Source: Ectothiorhodospira marina
GTDB taxonomy: Bacteria; Pseudomonadota; Gammaproteobacteria; Ectothiorhodospirales; Ectothiorhodospiraceae
Length of the DNA stretch: 64,000 bases
Assembly (NCBI RefSeq): GCF_900109495.1
Contig: NZ_FOAA01000001.1
Location: 186,001 to 250,000 of the forward strand
Direction of reading: 5' to 3'
Below are positions 35,023 through 46,680 of this stretch, in pieces. Both the position numbers and the translations under genes were made by a program. The notes below the pieces were generated by a model. It made no database searches and was not told the origin of the DNA. It saw nothing but the letters and a program-made list of their open reading frames with translations. The stretch's first letter is position 1, and each line of letters begins with the position of its first letter.

Positions 35023-35997
35023 ATGAACAAGTGGTGTCTGGTTGGTGTTGCCGCTGCCTCGGTGTGGGCGCTGGTGGGCTGTGGCGAGGAAGATCACGTC
35101 CAGCTGGAGCAAGATGGCCTTGATCCGGCGCGACTGGGTGACGCGCTCTGGGATTGTGGGGGCATTCCCGTGATCACCCGCTTTCGGGGGGAAACCCTCG
35201 AACTGGTCATGGATAACCATATCCATCAACTCCAGGCCGAGCGCGCCGCCTCTGGTGCCCGGTATGCGGGCAGTGTGAATGGCAGTCCCGTGTCCTTCTG
35301 GAACCGGGGAGATGAGGCTGTGCTCACACTGGATGATGAGACGCGGCTGGACTGCCATGTGACCCGGCCACCCACCTATCGCGCCCAGGGCAATGAACCT
35401 GGCTGGCGGGTGGATATCGGGCCGGAGAGGCTGGAGTTGTCCATGGACTATGGCCAACGGACACTGACTCTACCCACGCCAGACGTCACCATGGAGGGCC
35501 CAAGCGCCCTTTATGCGGCATCCACCGACGAAGGGCCGCTTGACATTCGTATTGAGCCAGGACTGTGCCGTGACACCATGACTGGCATGAGCTATCCGGA
35601 CCAGGTGAGCCTGACCTGGGGGGAAGCCCGGGTGAAAGGGTGTGGAGGCGATCCCCATGATCTGCTCGTGGGGGAGGAATGGCGCGTGGTGAGCATGGAC
35701 GATGAGCCCTTGCTGGACGATTCCCGCGCGACGGTTGATTTTCTGGCCGGGGAGCGGGTGGCAGGAGTCGCCTTCTGCAATCGTTATACGGGGCCCTATC
35801 GCCTGACCGGGGAGGCCATGGAGGTGGGCCCCCTGGCCAGTACCCGGATGGCCTGCCCCGAGCCGGTGATGGAGCAGGAGCGCTTCTTCCTGCGGCACCT
35901 GGAGTCGGTGAGCCAGCACCGTTTTGATGAGGATGGTGCTCTGGTACTGGAAACCGAAGAGGGTCTCAGCCTGCGGGCGGTGAGGGGCGACGAGTAA
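35023..35997 (+). CDS. Lipoprotein with MliC-like, COG3650-like and META (HslJ) modules
   Basis: A lipoprotein of 324 residues with a lipobox (ALVGC, cysteine at residue 20). Three modules follow. Residues about 40-100 resemble MliC lysozyme-inhibitor domains (WDCGG..V, then SFWNRGDEAVLTL..LDC). Residues about 105-210 begin YRAQGNEPGW, typical of COG3650-type lipoproteins. Residues about 215-320 match the META/HslJ fold (WRVVSMDDEPL, VAFCNRYTGPY, STRMACPEPVMEQE). The ATG at 35023 has GGAG at good spacing and gives a proper signal. The protein is likely periplasmic-facing and anchored to a membrane. Lysozyme inhibition is a possibility by domain similarity only. Confidence 0.82.
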   Translation: MNKWCLVGVAAASVWALVGCGEEDHVQLEQDGLDPARLGDALWDCGGIPVITRFRGETLELVMDNHIHQLQAERAASGARYAGSVNGSPVSFWNRGDEAVLTLDDETRLDCHVTRPPTYRAQGNEPGWRVDIGPERLELSMDYGQRTLTLPTPDVTMEGPSALYAASTDEGPLDIRIEPGLCRDTMTGMSYPDQVSLTWGEARVKGCGGDPHDLLVGEEWRVVSMDDEPLLDDSRATVDFLAGERVAGVAFCNRYTGPYRLTGEAMEVGPLASTRMACPEPVMEQERFFLRHLESVSQHRFDEDGALVLETEEGLSLRAVRGDE

Positions 35998-36149
35998 CGC
36001 GTTTGTCTCGGCATCCAAACCATTGATGCCAGACAATTATTCCGGTTATCCGGAGAGGAGGTCAATCGCTACCCTGGGGCGCCGCGGGGATGCTATTGTC
36101 CAATCATGGGAGGGGAGGCGGTCTCCTTTCCGACACCGGGCAGGTCGTG

Positions 36150-39100
36150 ATGTCACAGGATAGGACAGCACCATGGTTGATGGATGTTCCGGGTGGAGAA
36201 GTGGCCTCTTCCATCCCGGGGATGCCTCTTGCAATGGTCAAGTCGGATCGCAAGGGCATCATCCTCAGCGTGAATGAGATGGCCGGCAGTCTGCTGCAGC
36301 TCAGCGGGCGCACCGGTCAGCCGTTCGGGGGGAAGCTGCATCTGGGGGAGTGGGTGGCTCCGGGCCAGCCCGATTTGTTTGAAGATCTCCTCCTGGAGGC
36401 TGCGGACAAGGGGGCCTCTCTTGCCCAGGATGTGGCCTGCGTGGACACCGCGGGTCGTGGTTTCCGGGTGGATCTGCTGGTGGCGCGTGAACCCGCGTGC
36501 GATGCTGAACCGGAAACGTTCGTTTTTTTCCTGGCAGAGCGTCTGCGTACCCCCCCACCGAATTCCCAGGCCAACGGTCTGCTGCGGCATTTCTACGACC
36601 TGCACGTGATGGGCATGGCCATCCTGGATCCGGTGGCTTATCGCTGGCGGGCGGTCAATGACCGATTGTGTGAAATCCTGGGTTATGAGCGTGAGGCCTT
36701 GCTTGACCAGCCGTGGGAGGCTGTCTCCGATCCCTCCGATCCCGATTTTGATCAGCAGGCCTTTCACGAGCTGTGCTCGGGCGGTGCCGAGGCCTATGTG
36801 GGGGAGAAGCGTTTTCTGCATCAGGATGGACATGTGGTCTACGCGGGCATGCATGTGCGTGCCGTGCGCGATGCCAGCGGTGTCCTGCAGGGCTGCCTGG
36901 TGACCCTGCGTGACCTCACCGAGGTCCAGAAGGTGACGCGGGAAGCCCGTCGGCAGCAACACCTGCAAAACCTGATCAGCCGGGTCAACCAGGCCATTGT
37001 TCGTACGCGAGGCCTCAAGCCCCTGTTGCAGGAGGTCTGCCGCATCAGCGTCACGGAAGGCAGGTTCAGTGCCTGTTGGATCGGGGTATGGGAGCTTTCG
37101 GATACCCGCAATCTGAGGGTGTTTGCCCGTGCGGGCGAGGACGTGGGCGACATCGATCCCTTGCACAGTTCCAGGGAATGGCAACAGGGCCTGGAGGCGG
37201 ACGATGGTGGGCGCCTGGTGCTCAATGAACTCCATCCGGATGAGGGGCTGCCAGGGTCCCGATCAGCGGCACGGGCCGGGCGTCGGGCCCTGGTTCGCTT
37301 CGCTCTTGGAGGCCGGGGCGCCGTGAGCGGCACGGTGAATCTGTTTTCCGACGAGCCCGGTTTCTTCAGTCCGTCCGTGATGTCATTCCTGGCCGAGATG
37401 GTCGAAGACCTCTCCGTGGCGCTGGATCGGCTGACCGCTTTGGAGGCCCTGGAACTGGCCAACAAGCTGGTGGAGTCCAGCCCGGTGGTCCTGTGTCGTT
37501 GGTCACCGCAGCCGGGTTGGCCGGTGGAATATCTGTCCAGCAATGTGGCTCGGTGGGGTCTTCCGACGGCAGAGTTGGTCTCCGGTGAACTGCCCTTCCT
37601 GGACCTGGTGCACCCCGATGACCGGGATCGGGTGGAGGCCGAGGTGGTCGAGCATGTGCGTCAACGACGTCCGCGATATCGTCAGGAGTACCGGGTGATC
37701 ACGGTGACCGGCGATGTCATATGGATCGAGGAGTTCACCCGCGCGGAATACAGCGAGGCTGGCGAGCCTCTGGTTTTCGAGGGAGTGCTCACCGACATTA
37801 CCCCGCGAAAACAGCAAGAACAACGGGAGGCCTCCCGCAGTCATGTGCTTTCGCTGCTGGCCCAGGGGGCGCAGCTACAGATCATCCTGGAAGTGCTGGC
37901 CCAGGAGGTGGAACTGGAGTGCCCGGACATGCGCTGCAGCATCATGCTGGCGGATGAGTCCGGCGGTACGCTCCTGGTGGGGGCTGCCCCGAGTCTGCCG
38001 ACCTTTTTCAATCGCGCCGTCAATGGGACGCCGATACAGGAAAACGTCGGCAGTTGCGGTCATGCAGCGGCCACCGGCAAGGTGGTCATCGCGGATGATA
38101 TCCAGACGGACCCGCGTTGGGCGCCAGGCAGGGCCATTGCTCGGGAGGCCGGTCTGGCCTCCTGTTGGTCGGCGCCCATTCTGTCAACCCGCGGCCAGGT
38201 GCTGGGGACATTTGCCATCTATCATGAACACATCCACAGCCCCAGTGAACGCGATATCCATTTGATCCAGGAGAAGGCGAACCTGGCGGCCATTGCCATC
38301 GAGCGCACCCGGGATGCCGCGGCCCTCAAGGAGAGTGCCGAGCGCTGGCGTTTCGCCCTGGAAGGGTCTGGAGATGGTGTCTGGGACTGGAATCTGGAGT
38401 CCAATGAGGTGATTCTGTCCCATCGTTGCATGAACATCGTGGGCATCGACGACAAGCATTCCGCGCCCCGTTATGAGCAGTGGCTGGCCCGGGTGCATCC
38501 GGATGACCTGGATCACCTCAACGAACATCTGTGGTCGCACCTGGATGGCCGTCTGCCCAACTTTGCCTGCGAGCATCGGGTGCGCAGTGAGCGGGAGCAA
38601 TGGCGGTGGGTCCTGTCCCGGGGGCTGGTGGTGCGCCGGGACTTGCGTGGCAAGCCCTTGCGCATGGTGGGCACTGTCACGGACATCAGCGAACGCAAGC
38701 GCATGGAGCAGGAACTCAGGGAGATGGCCACCACGGACTATCTCACGGGCCTGGCCAATCGTCGGCATTTTCTCTCACGCGTCACCGAGGAGATCGCCCG
38801 CCTGGAGCGTGGCAGCCATCAGGCCGTGGTGATGATACTGGATCTGGATTACTTCAAGGCCGTGAACGACAATTATGGACACTCCGCCGGAGATGCGGTG
38901 CTGCGGCATTTTGCCCACCTGATGCGCGATTGCCTGCGCAAGACGGATATTCCCGGGCGGGTAGGGGGTGAAGAGTTCTCTGTCCTGCTGCCCGACACCG
39001 AGACTGAAGCGGCCCTGCACCTGGCCGAGCGTCTGCGCGCACGTGTGGAGCAGGTGCCGGTGAAGGTGGGGGCACAGAGTATCCCCATCACGGTGAGCAT

Positions 39101-39230
39101 CGGCCTGACCCCGTTATGCACCACGGACATGTCGCCGGATGATGCCTTGCAGCGGGCCGATACGGCCCTGTATCAGGCCAAGTCGACGGGTCGCAACCGC
39201 GTGGAATTTCTTGCCGCGCCGGATTCGTGA
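36150..39230 (+). CDS. Multi-sensor diguanylate cyclase (PAS/GAF/GGDEF)
   Basis: A soluble sensor of about 1026 residues that should make c-di-GMP. In order: a short PAS-like segment (MVKSDRKGIILSVNEMAG), a PAS domain (DLHVMGMAILDP..), a GAF domain starting at QNLISRVNQAIVRTRG, a PAS domain (LVESSPVVLCRW..), a second GAF (LSLLAQGAQLQIILEVL..), a PAS domain (WRFALEGSGDGVWDWN), and a C-terminal GGDEF domain with the active-site form GGEEF. The RKTD sequence five residues before it is an intact inhibitory I-site. There is no EAL domain. The start is uncertain; ATGs upstream at 36090 are in frame. Confidence 0.92.
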   Translation: MSQDRTAPWLMDVPGGEVASSIPGMPLAMVKSDRKGIILSVNEMAGSLLQLSGRTGQPFGGKLHLGEWVAPGQPDLFEDLLLEAADKGASLAQDVACVDTAGRGFRVDLLVAREPACDAEPETFVFFLAERLRTPPPNSQANGLLRHFYDLHVMGMAILDPVAYRWRAVNDRLCEILGYEREALLDQPWEAVSDPSDPDFDQQAFHELCSGGAEAYVGEKRFLHQDGHVVYAGMHVRAVRDASGVLQGCLVTLRDLTEVQKVTREARRQQHLQNLISRVNQAIVRTRGLKPLLQEVCRISVTEGRFSACWIGVWELSDTRNLRVFARAGEDVGDIDPLHSSREWQQGLEADDGGRLVLNELHPDEGLPGSRSAARAGRRALVRFALGGRGAVSGTVNLFSDEPGFFSPSVMSFLAEMVEDLSVALDRLTALEALELANKLVESSPVVLCRWSPQPGWPVEYLSSNVARWGLPTAELVSGELPFLDLVHPDDRDRVEAEVVEHVRQRRPRYRQEYRVITVTGDVIWIEEFTRAEYSEAGEPLVFEGVLTDITPRKQQEQREASRSHVLSLLAQGAQLQIILEVLAQEVELECPDMRCSIMLADESGGTLLVGAAPSLPTFFNRAVNGTPIQENVGSCGHAAATGKVVIADDIQTDPRWAPGRAIAREAGLASCWSAPILSTRGQVLGTFAIYHEHIHSPSERDIHLIQEKANLAAIAIERTRDAAALKESAERWRFALEGSGDGVWDWNLESNEVILSHRCMNIVGIDDKHSAPRYEQWLARVHPDDLDHLNEHLWSHLDGRLPNFACEHRVRSEREQWRWVLSRGLVVRRDLRGKPLRMVGTVTDISERKRMEQELREMATTDYLTGLANRRHFLSRVTEEIARLERGSHQAVVMILDLDYFKAVNDNYGHSAGDAVLRHFAHLMRDCLRKTDIPGRVGGEEFSVLLPDTETEAALHLAERLRARVEQVPVKVGAQSIPITVSIGLTPLCTTDMSPDDALQRADTALYQAKSTGRNRVEFLAAPDS

Positions 39231-39275
39231 GCGCCCGTTGGCGGCGGGCTTTCAGGTTGGACCGGGAATGCCCAA

Positions 39276-39301
39276 GGCATTGTAGGAAAGGTTACAATGC
39301 C
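39276..39301. promoter_or_regulatory. Perfect inverted repeat upstream of gdhA, possible operator
   Basis: GGCATTGTA (39276-39284) and TACAATGCC (39293-39301) are perfect 9-bp arms separated by eight bases, 38 bases before the gdhA start. The right arm contains TACAAT, a plausible -10 hexamer, so a bound regulator could cover the promoter. No T run follows, which argues against a terminator. Confidence 0.5.
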
Positions 39302-39309
39302 CGGCTTAA

Positions 39310-40689
<1,380 letters not shown>

Positions 40690-40709
40690 GCCTCGGGGGC
40701 ACGCCGGCC

Positions 40710-40832
40710 CCTCACCCCAACCCCTCTCCCCAAAGGGGGAGAGGGGCTCTGATATTCCTTAGCACCGACCGAAGAGTGGAGCCTTAAGCTCCCTTCTCCC
40801 CTCCGGGGAGAAGGGCCGGGGATGAGGGGGGC
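40710..40832. repeat. Palindromic repeat pair between gdhA and the ATP-grasp fusion gene
   Basis: CCCTCACCCCAACCCCTCTCC..GGGGGAGAGGGGCTC (paraphrased arms) at about 40711-40748 and CTTCTCCCCTCCGGGGAGAAG at about 40793-40813. It separates two convergent genes and could act as a terminator on both strands. Confidence 0.86.
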
Positions 40833-43445
40833 TCATTGGCCTTCCTGGTAACACACCAGCCGCTGACTCACCACGTCGGCCACCAGCCTCAGGCCGACCC
40901 CGGTCATGTTGTGCACCGCCACGGCGCCCAGTACGTCGGCATCCAGACCATCCAGCGAATCTTCATCGATCACTTCCCGGGGCGTGCCGGTCAGCCACTG
41001 GGGATGATAGTGGGTGTGCCGGTCGTGAGGCCGCACGGCCACGTAGGCGATGCGTGATTCCACCAGATCCTGGAAGAAGTGAGAGCCATAGGACAGGTCC
41101 GGCACCACGCCGCCGCCCAGTTCCGCCACCTCCATGATGACTGCCATGCGGCTGATATCGGCGAAGCGGATGGGCACGCCCAGCTCGGGTGTGCTGGTGC
41201 CCCAACGCCCCGGCCCGATCAGCAGGGTAGGGCAGTCATCCCGGTTATCCAGGGCCCGATTGATTTGGCCCACCAGGCGAGCCACGGCGAATTTCTGGTG
41301 TGGGTTCAGGGCACTGTAACGCTCGCCATCCACACGGATCACCCGATGAATGGGCTGATCCATGCTGCCGCCCATGAAGTGACCCCGGGTGGCCAGCAGC
41401 AGATGATCGTCCGTAATCCCTTCGGGTACGGTCACAGGCCGGTTTTGGCCCAGGGTCTGCAGGGGACGGCATTGCACCAGATTGAAGGACGGTTGGCCTT
41501 CAAGGCCGATGTGTACCGTGAATTCCACATCCACCGGATAGTCGTAGGTGGCCTCCAGGGTCTGAAGTAGTTGCTGCACCAGCGGTACGAAAGGTGTCTT
41601 GGCAAGGAGCGGGCCGAAACTGATCCGCCAGGGGGGCGTGAGCCCATGTTCCCGTGCCCGCTGGAGGGCTTCGCGATCCCGCTCTCCACACCAGCCCAGG
41701 ATGCGTTCCATATCCGCATCCAGTGATGCCAGCTGGCGCAAGGGGACGCTGGACAGGGTGTTGCCGGTCACATCCAGGGTATCCGCCTGATGTTGGGAGA
41801 AGCGCAGGGCATCCTCCTCGTCCCGGAAGGGGCGCATCCCAGGCTGATCCAGAGGGACGACGCAGGCATGGTCGTCGTCGTTCCGGTCCACGGCCCGGGT
41901 GCCCAGCCCCACCACGAGACGTACCATGCCAGCGGCGGGATCCATTCGGGGATCCCAGGTAAAGATGTTGCGCGACACACCCACGCCAGCAGCATCGGGC
42001 AGGTAGTGTCGGCCGTGATAACGGCCGTTGACCCGTTGCAGCAGCAGGGCCATGGGCTCCTCCATGCCGTCCAGTCCGCGCTGCTGGCGGTACACCAGAG
42101 CGTCTTCGCTCATGGTGCTGGCAAAGACCTGGCGAATGGCCTCCTCCAGGCGGACCAGGCGCTCCTCGGGGGAGCCCTGATTCACCAGGAAGACGCTGTC
42201 ATACTTGCCCGCGAAGGCGTTGCCAAAGCCATCCTCCAGCAGACTGCTGGAGCGCACCAGGATCGGGTACTGGCCGAAATGATCCAGCATCCGGGCCAGT
42301 TCCATGCGGGTTTCCTCGGGGAGTGCCCCTTCAAGCATGCGTGTGTGTAACTCACGGCCTTCGCTGTAGTAGCCCTCGGGTTCGTGCTGGCGCATGAGCA
42401 GCGGCCACAGGCCGTTGTGCACCAGGAAGGAGTAGTACACGTCGGTGCCCAGAAAGAATGAGTCATGGGGCTCCAGGTGTGCCGTCCAGGTTGCCGGGTC
42501 CCTGTCCGACAGGATGCGTCGGGCCAGCAGCATGCCCACCGCCTTGCCGCCAATGTAGCCACTGCCGATCACCCGGGCACGGATGGCCATCAGATCCTCC
42601 AGGCGGAAGAATCGACGCGCCAGGTCCAGAATGCGTTCATCCCGTCCCAGGAGCACCCGGCACAGGCGTTCCACTTGGGCGAGTCGGCCGTCCTCGTTGT
42701 CGGGTTGTTCAAGTTGCCGGGCGGCGGCGAGGAACAGGGCATCCCAGTAGTCCAGTTGGCGCTGCGGACCCTGGCTATGATCAGGTTGCAAGGCTGCTTG
42801 CACGCGGGTGGCATCGCTGCTGTCGATCACCGGCTCGAAGCGGTGTCCGTGATGGCGATGGGGCAGAAACATGGTGGGAGACTGGCGGCGCCAGACCTTG
42901 ACGGGCTGCACATGGCATTCGCCGGCGGTACGGCGCACATCGATAAGCACCTGCGTCGTCTCGCGGATACGCGCCACGGTGGTGTGGGAGTGGTGGTCGT
43001 TGAGCAGACCGAAATAGGCGACCGTGTCCAACTCGAACAGGTAGGGGCAAATCACCCGGAACAGGTTGCCCACCATCAGATCCGTGGCCCAGTCCTCCAG
43101 CAGGTCGGAGAGGCAGTCGAACACATAGAAGGCCCCGCGCCCATGGTCGGTGATCAGGCGGTATACATGTTCGGTAAAGGCCTCGAAGCCACTCAGGGCA
43201 TCCAGGTGGACCACCCGCACATTGGGACCGGCTTCGACCAGCGGGGCGTGATGACCGAACCGCAGATAGATGATGCTTCGGTCACGAGCCAGGGCGGCTT
43301 GCACGAAGCCATCGATGAAGCGTTGATAGTCATCCACATGATCCACGCGCCATACCACGTTGTCGCCGATGCGCAGACAATCGATCACCTCATCCAGTCC
43401 TGGCAGGCCGGTGGAGACGCGTGTAACCTCGGCTTCGTATGTCAT
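40833..43445 (-). CDS. KaiC-like pseudo-ATPase fused to a pyruvate/phosphoenolpyruvate-dikinase-type ATP-grasp domain
   Basis: A protein of about 870 residues with two parts. Residues 1-230 follow a RecA/KaiC-like pattern (RVSTGLPGLDEVIDCL at the start, Walker-B-like GAFYVFDCLSDLLEDW) but the P-loop is replaced by WRVDHVDDYQ, so ATP binding there is unlikely. Residues about 320-700 carry the PPDK_N/PEP-synthase ATP-grasp signatures IGGKAVGMLLARRIL, VRSSSLLEDGFGNAFAGKYDSVF and EFTVHIGLEGQPSFNLVQCRPLQ. The mobile phosphohistidine domain and PEP-binding barrel are absent. A further conserved-looking C-terminal region has GPGRWGTSTPELGVP. Function is unknown. The ATG at 43445 has AGGG upstream; 43463 is an alternative. 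Confidence 0.85.
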   Translation of the reverse strand: MTYEAEVTRVSTGLPGLDEVIDCLRIGDNVVWRVDHVDDYQRFIDGFVQAALARDRSIIYLRFGHHAPLVEAGPNVRVVHLDALSGFEAFTEHVYRLITDHGRGAFYVFDCLSDLLEDWATDLMVGNLFRVICPYLFELDTVAYFGLLNDHHSHTTVARIRETTQVLIDVRRTAGECHVQPVKVWRRQSPTMFLPHRHHGHRFEPVIDSSDATRVQAALQPDHSQGPQRQLDYWDALFLAAARQLEQPDNEDGRLAQVERLCRVLLGRDERILDLARRFFRLEDLMAIRARVIGSGYIGGKAVGMLLARRILSDRDPATWTAHLEPHDSFFLGTDVYYSFLVHNGLWPLLMRQHEPEGYYSEGRELHTRMLEGALPEETRMELARMLDHFGQYPILVRSSSLLEDGFGNAFAGKYDSVFLVNQGSPEERLVRLEEAIRQVFASTMSEDALVYRQQRGLDGMEEPMALLLQRVNGRYHGRHYLPDAAGVGVSRNIFTWDPRMDPAAGMVRLVVGLGTRAVDRNDDDHACVVPLDQPGMRPFRDEEDALRFSQHQADTLDVTGNTLSSVPLRQLASLDADMERILGWCGERDREALQRAREHGLTPPWRISFGPLLAKTPFVPLVQQLLQTLEATYDYPVDVEFTVHIGLEGQPSFNLVQCRPLQTLGQNRPVTVPEGITDDHLLLATRGHFMGGSMDQPIHRVIRVDGERYSALNPHQKFAVARLVGQINRALDNRDDCPTLLIGPGRWGTSTPELGVPIRFADISRMAVIMEVAELGGGVVPDLSYGSHFFQDLVESRIAYVAVRPHDRHTHYHPQWLTGTPREVIDEDSLDGLDADVLGAVAVHNMTGVGLRLVADVVSQRLVCYQEGQ

Positions 43446-43640
43446 GAACTTGCCCTGGATCATGGGAACAGCGGCTTGTGCCGTTATGGCCGAACTTCCC
43501 GGGAGTAAGTATTCACCCGGTGTTGATCGCCTTGTATCATGCGCGGGGTGATGGGCCCAAGCCGGATCGACTGCGGGACATGGCAGACCGGGGCGTATGA
43601 GGGGGCTCAATCTGCGCTTCAACTCACAAGGGGATGACCA

Positions 43641-44039
43641 ATGGCATTAATTGAATGTCCCGAATGCGGCCGGGAAGTTTCGGACAAGGCACCGACCTGT
43701 CCAGGTTGCGGGGCACCCATCGCGGCTCAGGAAGACTCGGAAGTCATGGAGCGGGAGCCGGGTATGGAGTACGAACAGGAAGCGGATGAGGAATGGCTGC
43801 GGGGCGAGCAGGAATACATGGCCTTTACCGATCGGGTGGCCCGCCACCGTGTCATGTCGGTATTGCTCTTCTTCGCGGGCCTCACCCTGGGCATGGGCAT
43901 GAAGGCCTGGGTGGGCCAGGATGGTGACGGTCGCGCGCTCGTCTACTACGTGGCTGACCTCATGGTGTATGCCGGAATTATCTGGCTGGTGTTCAACGAA
44001 GGCCGCAATCTCTGGTTTCACCGTAAACTCGGTAGCTGA
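43641..44039 (+). CDS. Zinc-ribbon membrane protein
   Basis: A 132-residue protein. A zinc ribbon with cysteines at 6, 9, 20 and 23 (CPECG..CPGCG) is followed by an acidic linker (about 30-60) and two hydrophobic segments (SVLLFFAGLTLGMGMKAWV and YYVADLMVYAGIIWLVF). It diverges from the ATP-grasp fusion gene. No more precise family is recognised; such zinc-ribbon membrane proteins are usually of unknown function. Confidence 0.78.
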   Translation: MALIECPECGREVSDKAPTCPGCGAPIAAQEDSEVMEREPGMEYEQEADEEWLRGEQEYMAFTDRVARHRVMSVLLFFAGLTLGMGMKAWVGQDGDGRALVYYVADLMVYAGIIWLVFNEGRNLWFHRKLGS

Positions 44040-44253
44040 GGCCGGTCTACTACCTGCCTGCCGGGGGCATGCGTGCTTGTTTTTGCGAATGCCGCACGCT
44101 AACCTCCGGCGCTTGGCCGCGATCCATTCCCTCACCTCGGCCCGGGCGGCCAATCACTTGCTGGAAGCCTGAGCATCCCCCATGAATGGGCCCGGACGCC
44201 GAGATGCCAGGGGCCCGCCCCCGGCGCTAGTGAAGAACCTTAGACCGTCCTGA

Positions 44254-45174
<921 letters not shown>

Positions 45175-45193
45175 TGATCGCCGGAGGTATCGC

Positions 45194-45226
45194 ATGTACC
45201 AGACCAGTGGGAGTGATCCGCGATGA
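45194..45226 (+). CDS. Ten-codon open reading frame coupled to lhaA
   Basis: An ATG at 45194, with GGAGG six bases upstream, starts a ten-residue reading frame (MYQTSGSDPR) that stops at 45224-45226. The stop overlaps the lhaA start as ATGA. The strong ribosome binding site and coupled stop suggest a translated leader or a relic of a deleted gene; it is too short to prove by sequence alone. Confidence 0.4.
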   Translation: MYQTSGSDPR

Positions 45227-46665
45227 AGGATAGAAAGGCCTCGGGCGCCTTCATGGGCATCCTCAGACGGTTGGGCCCGTCGGTCCTGCCGTTTGCCGAT
45301 GCAGCCACCAAGGAGCTGCCATTGCCGCGGCTGTTGCGACTGGCGCTTTTCCAGGTGTCAGTCGGTATGGCCATCGTGCTACTCACCGGCACCCTCAACC
45401 GCGTGATGGTGGTGGAGATGGGTGTTCACGCCTGGCTGGTGGCCCTGATGGTTTCCCTGCCTCTGCTCTTTGCCCCCCTGAGGGCCCTATTGGGCCACCG
45501 GTCGGACAATCATCGATCCGCTTTTGGGTGGCGCCGGGTGCCCTATCTCTGGTTTGGCACACTGTTGCAGTTCAGTGGCCTGGCCATCATGCCGTTCGCC
45601 CTGCTGGTGCTCGCCGATGGCAGCGGGCCCGCCTTCCTGGGTCCCCTGGCTGCGGCCCTGGCCTTCCTGCTGGTGGGGGCGGGCCTGCACACCACTCAGA
45701 CGGCCGGCCTGGCCCTGGCCACGGACCTGGCAGCCCCCGAGCAGCGTCCCCGAGTGGTGGCCCTGCTCTATGTGATCCTGCTGATGGGCATGGTTCTGGC
45801 CTCGGGTCTGTTTGGCTGGCTGCTCACCGATTACAGCCCGGGCCGCCTGATCGAAGTGCTGCAGGGCGTGGCGGTGATCACCATTGCGCTGAATCTGTTT
45901 GCCTTGTGGAAACAGGAGTCCATCAATCAGGATCGCGCCAAGAGGCGTCATCAACCGGGGGTGCCCTTCATGGAGGCCTGGCGGTCATTCGCCTCCATGG
46001 GGCATGTCCGCCGACTGTTGGTGGTCATCGGTCTGGGCACGATGGGTTTCAACATGCAGGACATCCTGCTGGAACCTTATGGCGGTGAAATCCTGGGCAT
46101 GTCGGTGTCCGCCACCACCACGCTCACGGCCCTGTGGGCCGTGGGGATGCTCATGGCCTTCTCTCTGGCCGGTTATGTGCTCACCCGAGGAGGGGACCCC
46201 TACCGGGTGGGGGCCACCGGCGCAGCCATCGGCGTGGTGGCCTTCATCATCGTGGTGCTGGCCGTGCCGTTGGAATCCACGCTGGTCTTCCGTCTGGGCA
46301 CGGGCCTGATCGGCTTTGGGGGTGGGCTGTTTGCTGTTTCCACCCTGCTGGCCATGATGGCCTTTGCCCGTCATGAGCAAAGCGGCATGGCCGTGGGGGC
46401 CTGGGGCGCCGTGCAGGCCACTGCTGCCGGGGGGGCCATCGCCCTGGGCGGCATCATCCGGGATATTGCCGGATTCATCACCGGCGGTGGGCTGCTTGGG
46501 GAGACCCTGGCAGCGCCTGCAACGGGTTATCTGGCAGTGTATTACCTGGAGATCGGTATTCTCCTGACGGCGCTCCTGGTGATGATCCCGCTGCTGCGCG
46601 AAGGCGGTCCACGCCATGGCGCGGGGGATGCCCGCTTCGGCATGCCGGATTTCCCCACCACTTGA
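45223..46665 (+). CDS. lhaA: PucC/LhaA-family antenna assembly transporter-like protein
   Basis: A 480-residue member of the BCD (PucC/LhaA) branch of the major facilitator superfamily, membrane proteins needed for light-harvesting complex assembly. Features include a cytoplasmic N-terminus with PLPRLLRLALFQVSVGM, FAPLRALLGHRSD and RRVPYLWFGT, and about 12 hydrophobic segments. In other purple bacteria lhaA usually follows bchM and precedes puhA. Here it follows bchL, and no bchM or puhA is present. It is followed by a strong terminator. Confidence 0.93.
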   Translation: MKDRKASGAFMGILRRLGPSVLPFADAATKELPLPRLLRLALFQVSVGMAIVLLTGTLNRVMVVEMGVHAWLVALMVSLPLLFAPLRALLGHRSDNHRSAFGWRRVPYLWFGTLLQFSGLAIMPFALLVLADGSGPAFLGPLAAALAFLLVGAGLHTTQTAGLALATDLAAPEQRPRVVALLYVILLMGMVLASGLFGWLLTDYSPGRLIEVLQGVAVITIALNLFALWKQESINQDRAKRRHQPGVPFMEAWRSFASMGHVRRLLVVIGLGTMGFNMQDILLEPYGGEILGMSVSATTTLTALWAVGMLMAFSLAGYVLTRGGDPYRVGATGAAIGVVAFIIVVLAVPLESTLVFRLGTGLIGFGGGLFAVSTLLAMMAFARHEQSGMAVGAWGAVQATAAGGAIALGGIIRDIAGFITGGGLLGETLAAPATGYLAVYYLEIGILLTALLVMIPLLREGGPRHGAGDARFGMPDFPTT

Positions 46666-46680
46666 TCCTGATGGGAGTCG

